In this document: piece after piece, positions 13,351-22,561 of the stretch
Numbering within the stretch: position 1 is the stretch's first letter
Layout of the letters: each line of letters starts with the position of its first letter
Translations under genes and position numbers: made by a program
Notes under the pieces: model-generated
The model's database searches: none
What the model saw: the letters and a program-made list of their open reading frames with translations, nothing else
Told to the model about the DNA's origin: nothing
NCBI GenBank assembly: GCA_030689795.1
Contig: JAUYEO010000160.1
Coordinates: forward strand, 1 to 25,957
Length of the DNA: 25,957 bases
From: Desulfobacterales bacterium
GTDB taxonomy: Bacteria; Desulfobacterota; Desulfobacteria; Desulfobacterales; RPRI01
Direction: 5' to 3'

Positions 13351-16197
13351 ATGGAAAATGATAAAAAATCCAGGATCGTATCAAACATTTTCAAAACATC
13401 TTTATTGAGAAACATTTTCATAACAAGCCTTGTTGTATCCGCAATATTCCCCTTATACAGCGTTTTTTATATCGTCCCGTCTTTTACAACGCAGTTGGCG
13501 GCAAATACGGAAGATGAAGCGGTGCGAACCGCGGCGTACCTGGCATCCTCCATCTTAAACGGAAAACCGGAATTGACAAGGGATTCGCTTTCAAATGATA
13601 GCATTATCGAGATCCGAAAACTGAAAGAGGATTTCCGGCTGGAAAAACTCAAGATATTTTCAAAACATGGTGAAATTATATTTTCGACAACGCCGGATGA
13701 GATCGGAGAGATAAATAAAAATGATTACTTTTACAATATTGTCGCCAAAGGAAATGTCTTTACGAAGATAGTCCGGAAGGATTCCAAATCTCTTGAAGGT
13801 CGAATCGTGACAGCCGACGTTGTGGAAACATATGTGCCGGTGCTTTCAGACGGAAAGTTTACCGGCGCCTTTGAAATCTATTATGACATCACCGGGAGAA
13901 AAAAAGGCCTGGATAAGCTTTTGACACTAATCTATTCGGTCCTGTTTGGAATTTCATCTGTCCTTCTTATTACGGTCATCGCCATATCATTCAAAGCAAG
14001 TAAAAACATGCTTGGGCGGGACCGGGCAGAGAAAGCGCTGCGGAAAGCACATGAAGGTCTGGAAAAAATGGTGGAAGAAAGAACCGCTGACCTTGCGGAA
14101 ACAAATAGAATATTACTGGCTGAGGTCAAAGAGCGAAGGACGGCGGAGGAAGCTCTTCGCCAAAGCGAAGAACGCTACCAGGCCCTCTTCAACCGGTCGC
14201 TTGATTGTGTTTATGTCTATGATTTCGAAGGTAATTTCATTGATGGAAATCCGGCGGTTCTTAAATTGCTGTGCTACACCCGGGAAGATATACCGTCTCT
14301 GAACTTTGCTTCTTTTATAGATTCAGACCAGATTGTCAGAGCTTTTCAGATTCTGGACGAACTTAAAAAAACCGGCACTCAACAGGAGCTGGCTGAATTC
14401 AGATTGAGGAGCAGAGACGGCAGATATGTCGAGGTTGAAACCAAATCATCAGTTATCTTTCGCGATGGTAAACCATATGCCATTCTGGGGGTTGCCCGTG
14501 ATATTACCGACCGTAAACAGGCTGAAGAAAAACTGAAGAAAAGCGAAAAGAAATACCGGGAGCTGTACGATTTTTTACCGATTCCGGTCTATGAAACGGA
14601 TCTGGAAGCCAACATCAACTCTGCCAACAGAACCATGTTTGAAACTTTCGGATATGATGAGAAAGACCTTAATGAAGGTTTTAATGCATGGCAGATTCTC
14701 TCATCCGGAGAAACTGATAAATTTAAAGAGAATATTCAGAGGCTTTTAAATAAAGAGAAAATTAAAGACACGGAATATACTTTAAAAAGAAAAGACGGGA
14801 GCGTTTTTCCGGCTATTGTAATTTCAAGTATAAGAGCTTCCGAAGGCAAACCCAGAGGTCTAAGAGTGGCTGTTGTCGATATTACAGAGCGAAAGCAGAT
14901 GGAATCCAGACTTACTTATCTTGCCTATTATGATGATTTGACGGGCCTGCCCAACAGGAGCCTATTCGCCGACAGATTAACTCAGGCAATTTCAAGAGCC
15001 GGGCATAATAAAAGAAATATTGCGGTTTTACTCCTCGATATCGGTCGTTTTAAATCCATCAACGACATCTACGGCTTTGACGCCGGAAATGCCGTTTTAA
15101 AGGAAATTGCGGAAAGACTCAGTAATACGGTTCGTGATGGCGATACGGTCGCGAGAATGGGAGAGAGTGATTACGGGGTTTTGCTGAACGATGTTGCATA
15201 CCCGGCAGATATTCTTGCCGTCGCCAAGAAAATAATGGGAAGCATTTCCCAACCTGTTTTCATCAAAGAACAGGAAATTTTACTGAACTTCAGTATTGGA
15301 ATCGCTTTTCATCCAAACGATGGAGATGATGCGGATACTCTCCTTAAAAATGCCGATTTGGCCCATACCAAAGCAAAGCAGATGGGGATGAAAAGCTTTC
15401 AGTTATATACGAAAGATCTTGATATTCAGGCATCACAATTTGCTTTGATGGAAAAAAATCTCCCCAATGCCTTTAAAAATGAAGAATTTATTCTTCACTA
15501 TCAACCCTACTATGATACCGGCACAAAAAAAATAAACGGCATGGAAGCCCTGGTCAGGTGGAACAGTCCGGAATTCGGTTTGGTTCCTCCAGTAAAATTC
15601 ATCCCGGTTCTTGAAGAAACGGGATTGATTATCGAAGTCGGCAAGTGGATTTTAAAAGAAGCGGTCAGGCAGGTAAAGGAATGGCAGGAAAAAGGTTATA
15701 ATGTAGTGCCCGTCTCTGTAAATCTCTCATCCCTTCAATTCCGGCAGAAGGATCTGGCTGAAATGATTGAGAGGACTATCAGGACTTTCGACCTTGATCC
15801 CTGCTTATTGACGCTTGAGATTACCGAAAGCGCTTTTATGCAGGATTTCGATTATACCGGACTAGTCCTTGGAAAACTGAGAAAGCTCGGAATCTGCATA
15901 GCCATTGATGATTTCGGAACGGGCTATTCATCCTTGAGTTATCTGAAGAGACTGCCGGTCGATTATCTTAAAATAGATATTTCATTCGTCAGGGAAATTG
16001 TAACGGCGCCCGATACCGCATCCATCGTCAAGGCCATCATCGCCATGGCTCACACACTGAATCTGAAAACAATAGCCGAAGGTGTTGAAATGGAAGAACA
16101 ATGGAAAATTCTGAATACACTCGGGTGCGACACGTGTCAGGGGTTTTACTTCTGCAGACCTCTTCCCAATAGGGAGTTAATAAATATGATCAGGTAA
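13351..16197 (+). CDS. Membrane sensor protein, Cache-PAS-PAS-GGDEF-EAL; probable c-di-GMP phosphodiesterase
   Basis: The protein is anchored by helices near residues 22-46 and 198-222 that bracket an extracytoplasmic Cache-like sensor. A coiled coil follows, then two PAS domains (about 280-395 and 400-515), a GGDEF domain (about 525-680) and an EAL domain (about 695-945). The GGDEF signature is degenerate (GESDY, residues 604-608), so cyclase activity is unlikely. The EAL side is complete: EAL at 732-734, SVNLSS, LEITES, IDDFGTGYS, YLKID, AEGVE and QGFYF. It most likely degrades c-di-GMP in response to a periplasmic signal. The start at 13351 has AAAGG 8 nt upstream; an in-frame ATG at 13318 has no ribosome-binding site and would put a GGAGG inside the gene. 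Confidence 0.9.
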   Translation: MENDKKSRIVSNIFKTSLLRNIFITSLVVSAIFPLYSVFYIVPSFTTQLAANTEDEAVRTAAYLASSILNGKPELTRDSLSNDSIIEIRKLKEDFRLEKLKIFSKHGEIIFSTTPDEIGEINKNDYFYNIVAKGNVFTKIVRKDSKSLEGRIVTADVVETYVPVLSDGKFTGAFEIYYDITGRKKGLDKLLTLIYSVLFGISSVLLITVIAISFKASKNMLGRDRAEKALRKAHEGLEKMVEERTADLAETNRILLAEVKERRTAEEALRQSEERYQALFNRSLDCVYVYDFEGNFIDGNPAVLKLLCYTREDIPSLNFASFIDSDQIVRAFQILDELKKTGTQQELAEFRLRSRDGRYVEVETKSSVIFRDGKPYAILGVARDITDRKQAEEKLKKSEKKYRELYDFLPIPVYETDLEANINSANRTMFETFGYDEKDLNEGFNAWQILSSGETDKFKENIQRLLNKEKIKDTEYTLKRKDGSVFPAIVISSIRASEGKPRGLRVAVVDITERKQMESRLTYLAYYDDLTGLPNRSLFADRLTQAISRAGHNKRNIAVLLLDIGRFKSINDIYGFDAGNAVLKEIAERLSNTVRDGDTVARMGESDYGVLLNDVAYPADILAVAKKIMGSISQPVFIKEQEILLNFSIGIAFHPNDGDDADTLLKNADLAHTKAKQMGMKSFQLYTKDLDIQASQFALMEKNLPNAFKNEEFILHYQPYYDTGTKKINGMEALVRWNSPEFGLVPPVKFIPVLEETGLIIEVGKWILKEAVRQVKEWQEKGYNVVPVSVNLSSLQFRQKDLAEMIERTIRTFDLDPCLLTLEITESAFMQDFDYTGLVLGKLRKLGICIAIDDFGTGYSSLSYLKRLPVDYLKIDISFVREIVTAPDTASIVKAIIAMAHTLNLKTIAEGVEMEEQWKILNTLGCDTCQGFYFCRPLPNRELINMIR

Positions 16198-16257
16198 CCG
16201 ACTGTTAATTTTGTGGATTTTTTCGGGAACCCCTTATTCCCTTGCCAAAGCGATTGA

Positions 16258-16287
16258 TTGACAAACATAAGATCATTTTGTTATTTT
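16258..16287 (+). promoter_or_regulatory. Candidate promoter for the purN-like gene
   Basis: A perfect TTGACA at 16258-16263, an 18-bp spacer and TATTTT at 16282-16287 lie about 80 bp before the start codon. Confidence 0.45.
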
Positions 16288-16365
16288 TTGAATGAAAAAA
16301 GATAGTTTATCCCCGGTTATTTTATAAAACCGGTTTTAGCCATGCATGAAAAAGGAGGCGCTTTT

Positions 16366-17166
16366 ATGGGGAATAAAATCCGGATAGGCGCGCTTATATC
16401 AGGCGGAGGAACAAACCTGCAGGCGATCATTGATTCCTGTGAATCGGGAATAATTGACGGAGAAATGGTCTTTGTGGGAACAGATAATTCGGATGCAAAG
16501 GGCCTCGGGAGAGCTTCAAAACACAATATTCCGACCTTTGCGGTGGATTATTCTTCCATAATTAAGGAATACAGAAAAGAGCCCGGGAAGATCAGTCCGC
16601 CCGGCGATTTTGATGAAGAGGATATTCGTTCGAAGCTTTCTCTTTTTCCTTCCGGAGCCGACCGGCAAAAAATAAAAAAGTTCATTATTACAAGGGCGAT
16701 TGCCGAAGCCGGACTCCTTGAAAAGATGAAACCCTATCCCTTTGATCTTCTTGTTCTTGCCGGCTTTATGCGAAATCTCACTCCTTATTTTATCGACAGG
16801 ATCAATACCGATCCCGATAATCCGCGCATCATGAACATACATCCCGCCCTGCTTCCGGCTTTTCCGGGCACTGACGGTTATGGAGACACCTTCCGTTACG
16901 GGTCGAAAATAGGAGGGTGCACGGTTCATTTTATCGATTACGGGGAAGACTCCGGCCCCATAATCGGACAAAAGGCCTTTCCGATTGAACCGGACGACAC
17001 AATAGATTCGATCAAAAAAAAGGGACTTGCCCTCGAATGGGAACTTTATCCTGAATGTATCCGGCTTTTTGCCCAGAAACGCATTAAGACTGTAAGGATG
17101 ACCTATACACGGGATGACGGAAAAGAAGTCAAAAGAACGGTGGTTAAAATAGTGAACAGTGAATAG
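16366..17166 (+). CDS. purN: Phosphoribosylglycinamide formyltransferase-like protein (PurN family) with insertion
   Basis: PurN transfers a formyl group from 10-formyl-THF to GAR in purine synthesis. This 266-aa protein has the phosphate loop ISGGGTNLQAIID, the catalytic trio Asn157, His159 and Asp195 (matching Asn106, His108 and Asp144 of E. coli), and LVLAGFMRNLTPYF. It is about 50 residues longer than E. coli PurN. The extra length lies between residues about 60 and 115, a charged segment with DFDEEDIRSKLSLF. The start at 16366 has GGAGG at 8-nt spacing; an ATG at 16342 has no ribosome-binding site. The stop TAG lies in a tandem heptamer repeat that also supplies the last codons. No other purine genes are adjacent, so the substrate is inferred. 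Confidence 0.82.
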   Translation: MGNKIRIGALISGGGTNLQAIIDSCESGIIDGEMVFVGTDNSDAKGLGRASKHNIPTFAVDYSSIIKEYRKEPGKISPPGDFDEEDIRSKLSLFPSGADRQKIKKFIITRAIAEAGLLEKMKPYPFDLLVLAGFMRNLTPYFIDRINTDPDNPRIMNIHPALLPAFPGTDGYGDTFRYGSKIGGCTVHFIDYGEDSGPIIGQKAFPIEPDDTIDSIKKKGLALEWELYPECIRLFAQKRIKTVRMTYTRDDGKEVKRTVVKIVNSE

Positions 17167-17172
17167 TGAATA
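17152..17172. repeat. Tandem heptamer repeat over the purN stop
   Basis: Three 7-bp units in a row, GTGAACA, GTGAATA and GTGAATA (17152-17172), include the last codons and the TAG stop of the purN-like gene. Confidence 0.6.
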
Positions 17173-17253
17173 GAAAAGCAAGGGGCAAAAGCACAGAGGC
17201 ACAAAACGGGAAGTCGACTATTCGCTATAAACCGGCAACCAGAGATTATTATA

Positions 17254-20220
17254 ATGCGACTTAGAACAAAGACATCTCTTCTTATGGCTGTAGTAGCAGC
17301 CATTTGTGTAGGCACGGTAAGCCTCTTCTTTATCCGTTTCCTGGAAAACTCCCTCAGGAAAACGATTTATTCCAACATTGAAACGATTTCAAATTCAACC
17401 GCGAAATCAGTGGCAATGCTTTTAAGCGACAGCCTGAATGACGCCAGGGCTATTGCTTTCAATCTTCCTGTTGATGTCATTGAGAAAAAAAAATCGGCTG
17501 AAGCGGAAAAATTCCTAAAATCAATGGTCCGGATATTTCCCAGATTTGAAAACGGAATGTTTTTACTCGATGGAAAAGGCGAGCTTTGGAGCGACTATCC
17601 TTATTATCCTGAAACAAGAGGCAAGTCTTTTGCTTTCAGAGAATATTTCAAACGAACCATGGATGAAGGAAAAGGAATTGTCGGGATACCTTATATATCA
17701 GCAAGAACAGGTCAGCCTGTCGTTACCGTGACGGCCCCGTTAAGAGACAGAAACAATAAAGTTGCGGGGCTTATAGGTTGCTCCATGCAACTGCTTTCTC
17801 CCCATGTTTTAGGCGGAATCCGTCAGGAAAAAATCGGAAAATCAGGATATATTTACATCGTTGATAAAACAAGGATGCTTATTCTTCATCCCGATGGTGA
17901 AAGAATACTGAAAAGAGATATTCCCGAGGGGTCCAATAAATTACTGGATTCGGCAATCGGGGGGTTTGAAGGAGTCGGAGAGACCGTCAATTCGCGTGGA
18001 ATTCCCATGCTCCTTTCATTAAGACAGATTAAGGGCACCGGGTGGATCCTGGGGGCGCAGCAGCCGAAGAACGAAGCATTTGCTCCGATAAAGGAGGCTT
18101 TCACCCGTTCGGCTCTTTCTATAATAGCGGTAGCCCTGATATCCGCTCTGATCGGCATTATTGCCATAAGAAGGATTACGGATCCGATTTTAAAGCTCCG
18201 TGAGGCAACGCTGAAGCTTGGTGAGGCAACGCTTGATGAAAAAAAGGAGGAAATCAAAACCAAAGATGAGATCGGTGATCTGTACAGAACTTTTCATGAA
18301 ATATCCTTGAATTTAAACAGGACGATGTCTGTCCTGCGAACGGCAAGGCGCGAATGGGAGCTTACCTTTGACTCGGTTCCCGATGCTGTTTTTATTGTGG
18401 ATAAAGAGAGCAAAATCAGACGCCTTAACCTTGCTGCTGCAAAGCTTATTAAAATGAAATTCTCCGAGATTATCGGCCGGCCCTGCTACGAAGTCATACA
18501 TAAAAAGAATGCTCCGTTCTGCCCTCATCAGGAATTCCTTAATTTGGAAAAGACGACCCGTGAAGAAATTGAAGATACGGAAAAATCGGCTTTTTTTGAA
18601 ATAATAACAACCCCGCTGACCGATGAGGATGGAAATATAGTCGGTTCAGTTCACATTGTTTCCGATATAACCGTCCGCAAAACGGTGGAAAAGGCTCTCA
18701 GGGAGAGCGAACAGAAATACAGGGAAATAGTTGAAAACTCGATGGACATGATATTTACCTGCGATCTTGAAGGCAACTATACTTCCTGTAACAGGGCTAT
18801 CGAGAAGATTACGGGTTACACAAGAAATGAAATTATCGGCGCAAGCTATAAGCTCTTTTTTGACGAGGAAGGAGCGAGGAAAATTTATGATGAGTTAAAT
18901 AAATTGTATTTGTCTGAGATTCCGCTGAGAGATATTACAATTGAGATTCATACCAGAGAGGACAGAAAGCTTCTTATTAAAGGAAATGTTTCACTGATAA
19001 CAAAAGAGGGAAGAAAGATCGGGTTTCTGGGCATAATAAGAGATGTTACGGAACAGCAGAAGCTTGAATTCCAGATGATACGCGCTGAGAAACTGGAAGC
19101 TCTCGGTACTCTTGCCGGAGGAATAGCCCATGATTTTAATAATATTTTGACCGCCATAATGGGATACTTAAATCTTGCAAAGCTTTATCAGAAAAACACG
19201 GAAACAATTCTGAATTATATCTCTAAAGCTGAGACAGCAGTCCTCGGCGCAACCGGCCTTACAAGGCAGCTTCTCACTTTTTCAAGGGGCGGAGAACCTT
19301 TCAGGGAAACAGTTTCCATACGGCCTGTAATTGAAGAAGCGGCAAGCATGGCTCTCGGAAAGTCAAGCAGTTCAACCTGCGAGATGCATTACGGGGAAAA
19401 CATAAAACCGGTTAATGCAGACCGCGGGCAGATTTTGCAGGTTTTGACAAATCTTTTAATAAATGCACGGCAGGCCATGCCGGGCGGGGGCACGATTGCT
19501 GTTACCGTGAAAAACAGGATTATAACCAGCAGGAATAATATAGGGTCTCTTCCGGAAGGCGATTATGTGTCGGTTTCAGTTGACGATGAAGGGGTCGGAA
19601 TACCTCAAAATAATTTACAGAAAATATTTGATCCGTTTTACACAACTAAACAGGAGGGAAGCGGCCTTGGTCTTGCGACATCTCATTCCATAATTACGAA
19701 ACATGGCGGTCATATAGAGGTTGAATCAAGGGTGGGGGAAGGATCCGTTTTTACCTTTTATCTTCCTGCATCAAAAGAAGCGCCGAAAGAACCTGAAGCA
19801 AAAAAGGATAAAATAGCTATCGGAACCGGCAGGATTCTTTTGATGGATGATGAAGCAAGCATCCGGGACCTGGGATCTCAGATTCTTAAAGAAGCCGGAT
19901 ATGAAGTGGATGCGGTTGAAGACGGAGAAAAGGCCATAGAGTTTTATGTGGAAGCAAGAGGCGCCGGAAGGCCGTACAGGGCAGTTATTTTTGATCTGAC
20001 TATTCCCGGAGGATTAGGCGGAATGGACGCCATGAAGGTTCTCAAAGAGATGGATTCCGGGATAAAAGGAATCGTGATAAGCGGATACAGTCAGGATCCA
20101 GTCATGAGCAACCCGGAACAGTACGGATTTTCTGCGGCCCTTCAGAAACCTTTCAATATAACCAGGCTGACCCACGTTTTAAACAGTATAATCGGGGATA
20201 ATGTGGTAATAAGTGAATAG
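17254..20220 (+). CDS. Hybrid sensor histidine kinase, dCache-HAMP-PAS-PAS-HisKA-HATPase-REC
   Basis: This is a 988-aa membrane sensor. A first helix (about 8-30) and a second (about 288-307) bracket a periplasmic dCache domain with PFMFL-type content (FENGMFLLDGKGELW, ARTGQPVVTVTAPL). A HAMP linker, PAS1 (about 370-480) and PAS2 (about 490-610) follow. The H-box GGIAHDFNN carries His626, and the ATPase part has DDEGVGIP and GSGLGLAT. A C-terminal receiver has LLMDDE, phospho-acceptor Asp914 and Lys in QKPF. PAS1 contains a Cys/His patch (PCYEVIHKKNAPFCPH). The ATG start has only a weak AGAGA upstream. Signal and output partner are unknown; no separate regulator lies next to it. Confidence 0.92.
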   Translation: MRLRTKTSLLMAVVAAICVGTVSLFFIRFLENSLRKTIYSNIETISNSTAKSVAMLLSDSLNDARAIAFNLPVDVIEKKKSAEAEKFLKSMVRIFPRFENGMFLLDGKGELWSDYPYYPETRGKSFAFREYFKRTMDEGKGIVGIPYISARTGQPVVTVTAPLRDRNNKVAGLIGCSMQLLSPHVLGGIRQEKIGKSGYIYIVDKTRMLILHPDGERILKRDIPEGSNKLLDSAIGGFEGVGETVNSRGIPMLLSLRQIKGTGWILGAQQPKNEAFAPIKEAFTRSALSIIAVALISALIGIIAIRRITDPILKLREATLKLGEATLDEKKEEIKTKDEIGDLYRTFHEISLNLNRTMSVLRTARREWELTFDSVPDAVFIVDKESKIRRLNLAAAKLIKMKFSEIIGRPCYEVIHKKNAPFCPHQEFLNLEKTTREEIEDTEKSAFFEIITTPLTDEDGNIVGSVHIVSDITVRKTVEKALRESEQKYREIVENSMDMIFTCDLEGNYTSCNRAIEKITGYTRNEIIGASYKLFFDEEGARKIYDELNKLYLSEIPLRDITIEIHTREDRKLLIKGNVSLITKEGRKIGFLGIIRDVTEQQKLEFQMIRAEKLEALGTLAGGIAHDFNNILTAIMGYLNLAKLYQKNTETILNYISKAETAVLGATGLTRQLLTFSRGGEPFRETVSIRPVIEEAASMALGKSSSSTCEMHYGENIKPVNADRGQILQVLTNLLINARQAMPGGGTIAVTVKNRIITSRNNIGSLPEGDYVSVSVDDEGVGIPQNNLQKIFDPFYTTKQEGSGLGLATSHSIITKHGGHIEVESRVGEGSVFTFYLPASKEAPKEPEAKKDKIAIGTGRILLMDDEASIRDLGSQILKEAGYEVDAVEDGEKAIEFYVEARGAGRPYRAVIFDLTIPGGLGGMDAMKVLKEMDSGIKGIVISGYSQDPVMSNPEQYGFSAALQKPFNITRLTHVLNSIIGDNVVISE

Positions 20221-20221
20221 C

Positions 20222-20241
20222 GATGGACTCGTAAAAAATTC
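20222..20241. repeat. Solo MITE-type end
   Basis: GATGGACTCGTAAAAAATTC lies just after the kinase stop codon and matches the terminal repeat of elements A-C except near its inner end. No partner end was found within the next few hundred bases. Confidence 0.5.
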
Positions 20242-20278
20242 TGAATTTGCTGATAGTCTTTGTTCTGAAAACCTTCAG

Positions 20279-21448
20279 TTACAACATTTTTATCATAAGC
20301 GGTATGGCAATCAATGAACCGATAGATGCCCCGATATTTGTAAAGGCAACCACAAGGAGAATTCTTGTAACCTTGTTTCTCCAGAATCCCCTTAAGGAAA
20401 GGATATCCTCATGGAGGCTTTCCAGATCCTTCACTTTTGGTTTGCGGGAGAAGGCTTCCACCAGACCCGAAACCCATCCTGCAGCTATGAGCGGATGAAT
20501 GGTTGTTAAAGGCGCTGCAAGAATCGAAGATAAAATCGTCAGAGGATGAGCCATAGCCAGAAGGGCGCCCAGTCCTGCAAGAAGACCGGTTATAAGTATC
20601 CACCATGTTATCATGTCTGTCCCGGCTTTTGTTCCGCCGGAATAAAAGCCAAGAGCAAAAAGTATTATTATGCCGGCAGCCGTGATCCATTGAACAGCAC
20701 CCGACAGCCTGCTTTTAGGCGGTATTATTTCAAGCGATTCGGTGTTTATGGTGTCGTTCCAGTATGATTTTATGCCTTTCACATGGCCTGCGCCGACAAC
20801 CGCCACAATTTTTCTGCCGGGAGCCGACTTTATCTTCTGGGCAAGGTACATGTCTCTTTCGTCAATCAATATTTTTTTTAAAACAGGCAGCGATTTTCCG
20901 ACCTCTGCAAGAAGAGTCTCAAGAACATCCTCCTGTTTCATTTTTTCTATATCTTTTTCGGTAATGTCGCCGACTTCTCCAAGGGACATGAGTAGTTGAA
21001 AAAGGAGTTTAATCTTTCCCCATAATCCCATATTATGCCATACTCTTGATAGAGTTACTCTTATATCCCTGTCGGCCGGATATATTTTTGATCCTGCAGC
21101 TTCACCTGCCCGGATAGCCTCGATCATCTCCTGACCCGGAATTATATCAAACTTCTTTGCGATTCTTTTTTGAAAAGAAGCGAGAATGAGGTTTGACAGA
21201 AGAAGAAATGATTTTTTTTCCTTTATTACCTTGACGATATCGGTATTGAGCCAGGCATCTTTCTGCAGTATCGTCCGGTATCTTGATTCACACAGCTCAA
21301 CGCAGACGGTCTCGGGTTTTTCCTCATTAATTACAGATGTTACAAGCTCAACACTATCCCTTGAAACATGGGCCGTTCCAATTAGAATGATCTCTTTATC
21401 TTCATATGAGAGGCGATGCACCATATTACAGTTGCCGGTTTCTGTCAT
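20279..21448 (-). CDS. TraB/PrgY family membrane protein
   Basis: TraB-domain proteins are thought to be membrane hydrolases or signal-shutdown factors, and no biochemical role is firm for the bacterial members. The 389-aa protein has the family motifs ILIGTAHVSRDSV and VCVELCESRY near the N-terminus and VVGAGHVKGI near residue 240. The C-terminal third has several transmembrane helices (for example WITAAGIIILFALGFYSGG and WWILITGLLAGLGALLAMA). The start at 21448 has AAAGGAAA about 10 nt upstream. A longer form from 21559 would add 37 residues, including a hydrophobic stretch, and would overlap the start of the divergent ORF; I consider it unlikely. The gene converges on the hybrid kinase. 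Confidence 0.85.
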   Translation of the reverse strand: MTETGNCNMVHRLSYEDKEIILIGTAHVSRDSVELVTSVINEEKPETVCVELCESRYRTILQKDAWLNTDIVKVIKEKKSFLLLSNLILASFQKRIAKKFDIIPGQEMIEAIRAGEAAGSKIYPADRDIRVTLSRVWHNMGLWGKIKLLFQLLMSLGEVGDITEKDIEKMKQEDVLETLLAEVGKSLPVLKKILIDERDMYLAQKIKSAPGRKIVAVVGAGHVKGIKSYWNDTINTESLEIIPPKSRLSGAVQWITAAGIIILFALGFYSGGTKAGTDMITWWILITGLLAGLGALLAMAHPLTILSSILAAPLTTIHPLIAAGWVSGLVEAFSRKPKVKDLESLHEDILSLRGFWRNKVTRILLVVAFTNIGASIGSLIAIPLMIKML

Positions 21449-21536
21449 TATATGCACTTTTCCTTTTGTTGGTATTGTAAAACGGATGCTAAAATAATAC
21501 AGGTACATTATTAAAGCAAGGTTTAAACCATAAAGA

Positions 21537-22076
21537 ATGGAAAGGGTCCGAGGATTCAAGGATTTGAGGGGTAAAGGATTGACATACGGAGAGAGCCGTC
21601 ATTTTGCCCATCTGTTGCCGAAAGCAGTCCTCTCTTTTACACCTTTGAAAAGAGCCTGGCAGGCAGAGCAGCTTTACAGGATTATCCTTGAAGATTATCA
21701 TCTTACAGATCCGTTTCTCGATGGCATGGAGAAAGGGCTTTCTTTTCTTTTACATGACGCCCTGAAAGAATTTGTATCTATCGGCCTTGAAAAAATTGAA
21801 AAAGATAAGCCGCTGGGAATAAAGTTCCTGTCTCTTGAATCCAGATTTGGCGCAGATACTCTTTTGCGCCTTCAGACAGCCGTTCCGCTTTCAGATGTCC
21901 GGCTGCAGCTTGCGCGGTATATAAAGGCAAAAACCGGCGCTGCATTTTCCATATGCCCGCTTTCTCAAACGCCGAAAAATATGCGCCGGGAAATACTGAA
22001 TGAACACGGCGGCAGGCCGTTTAAAATGCCTTTTGGCCACCGCATGAATTATCTTTGTCTCTTTTCCCGGAGTTGA
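21537..22076 (+). pseudogene. NorD/CoxE-like VWA protein, N-terminal fragment (broken gene)
   Basis: The 179-aa ORF resembles the helical region that precedes the VWA domain in NorD-type activator proteins. The key segment is KFLSLESRFGADTLLRLQ, then VPLSDVRLQLARYIKAKTG, then a GGRPFKMPFGH motif where the family has a short S/P-DG-hydrophobic-YLPE strand. Reading frame is lost right after that point, and the next piece continues in another frame. The first codons (21545-21575) look like intergenic repeat (GAGGATTCAAGGATTTGAGG) rather than coding sequence, and the family's long N-terminal repeats are missing, so the gene is probably truncated at the 5' end too. The family call rests on recalled motif likeness. 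Confidence 0.55.
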
Positions 22077-22441
22077 TCATTAACAAGGAGGAGCAGGCTT
22101 ATCCGGACGATGATTCTGCTGCTGCCGTACTCCGGTACAGGGAATGGGATGCGGATTTATGCGATTATCTTAACGATCATGTCAGGGTGCAGGAAAGAAA
22201 TATCGAGGGATTTAAAAGCGATTTTTATTTAAGCACCCTTAACCGCTACAGTGGTACGGTAAAGAGAGTCAGGCGTGAATTTGAACTTTTAAGGCCTGAA
22301 GAGATTAAAACATTGAAAAAATGGATTGATGGAGAAGAATTTGACACCTGCGCCCTTATTGACTATGCAATCGATAAAAAAGCCGGGATGATTCCTTCGG
22401 ACAGGCTTTTAAGAATATACGGAACATTGACCAGGCAGTAA
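22055..22441 (+). pseudogene. NorD/CoxE-like VWA protein, middle fragment lacking the VWA domain
   Basis: This 128-aa reading frame has a TTG as its first start and continues the preceding fragment after a frameshift near 22050-22070. It has YREWDADLCDYLNDHVRVQER and then FELLRPEEIKTLKKWIDGEEFDTCALIDYAIDKK in two pieces, the segment that in NorD/CoxE-type proteins leads directly into the VWA domain. The ORF stops exactly where the first VWA strand should begin, and the sequence beyond (22442-22560) is heptamer-repeat intergenic DNA. Part of the region between the two fragments also seems to be missing. Any product would be non-functional as a VWA protein. Confidence 0.55.
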
Positions 22442-22476
22442 AGGACGGGAGGGTTTTGAAAGATGAACATTCATTA

Positions 22477-22504
22477 TTCGATGTTCGATGTTGGACGTTC
22501 GACG
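22477..22504. repeat. Tandem heptamer repeat
   Basis: Four 7-bp units follow one another: TTCGATG, TTCGATG, TTGGACG and TTCGACG. They lie in the gap between the VWA gene remnant and the glycosyltransferase gene. Confidence 0.65.
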
Positions 22505-22561
22505 TTATTCTTTTTCAGCCTTTAACAGTCCATCCGGCATAAAAATATTTTTGCGTATTAC

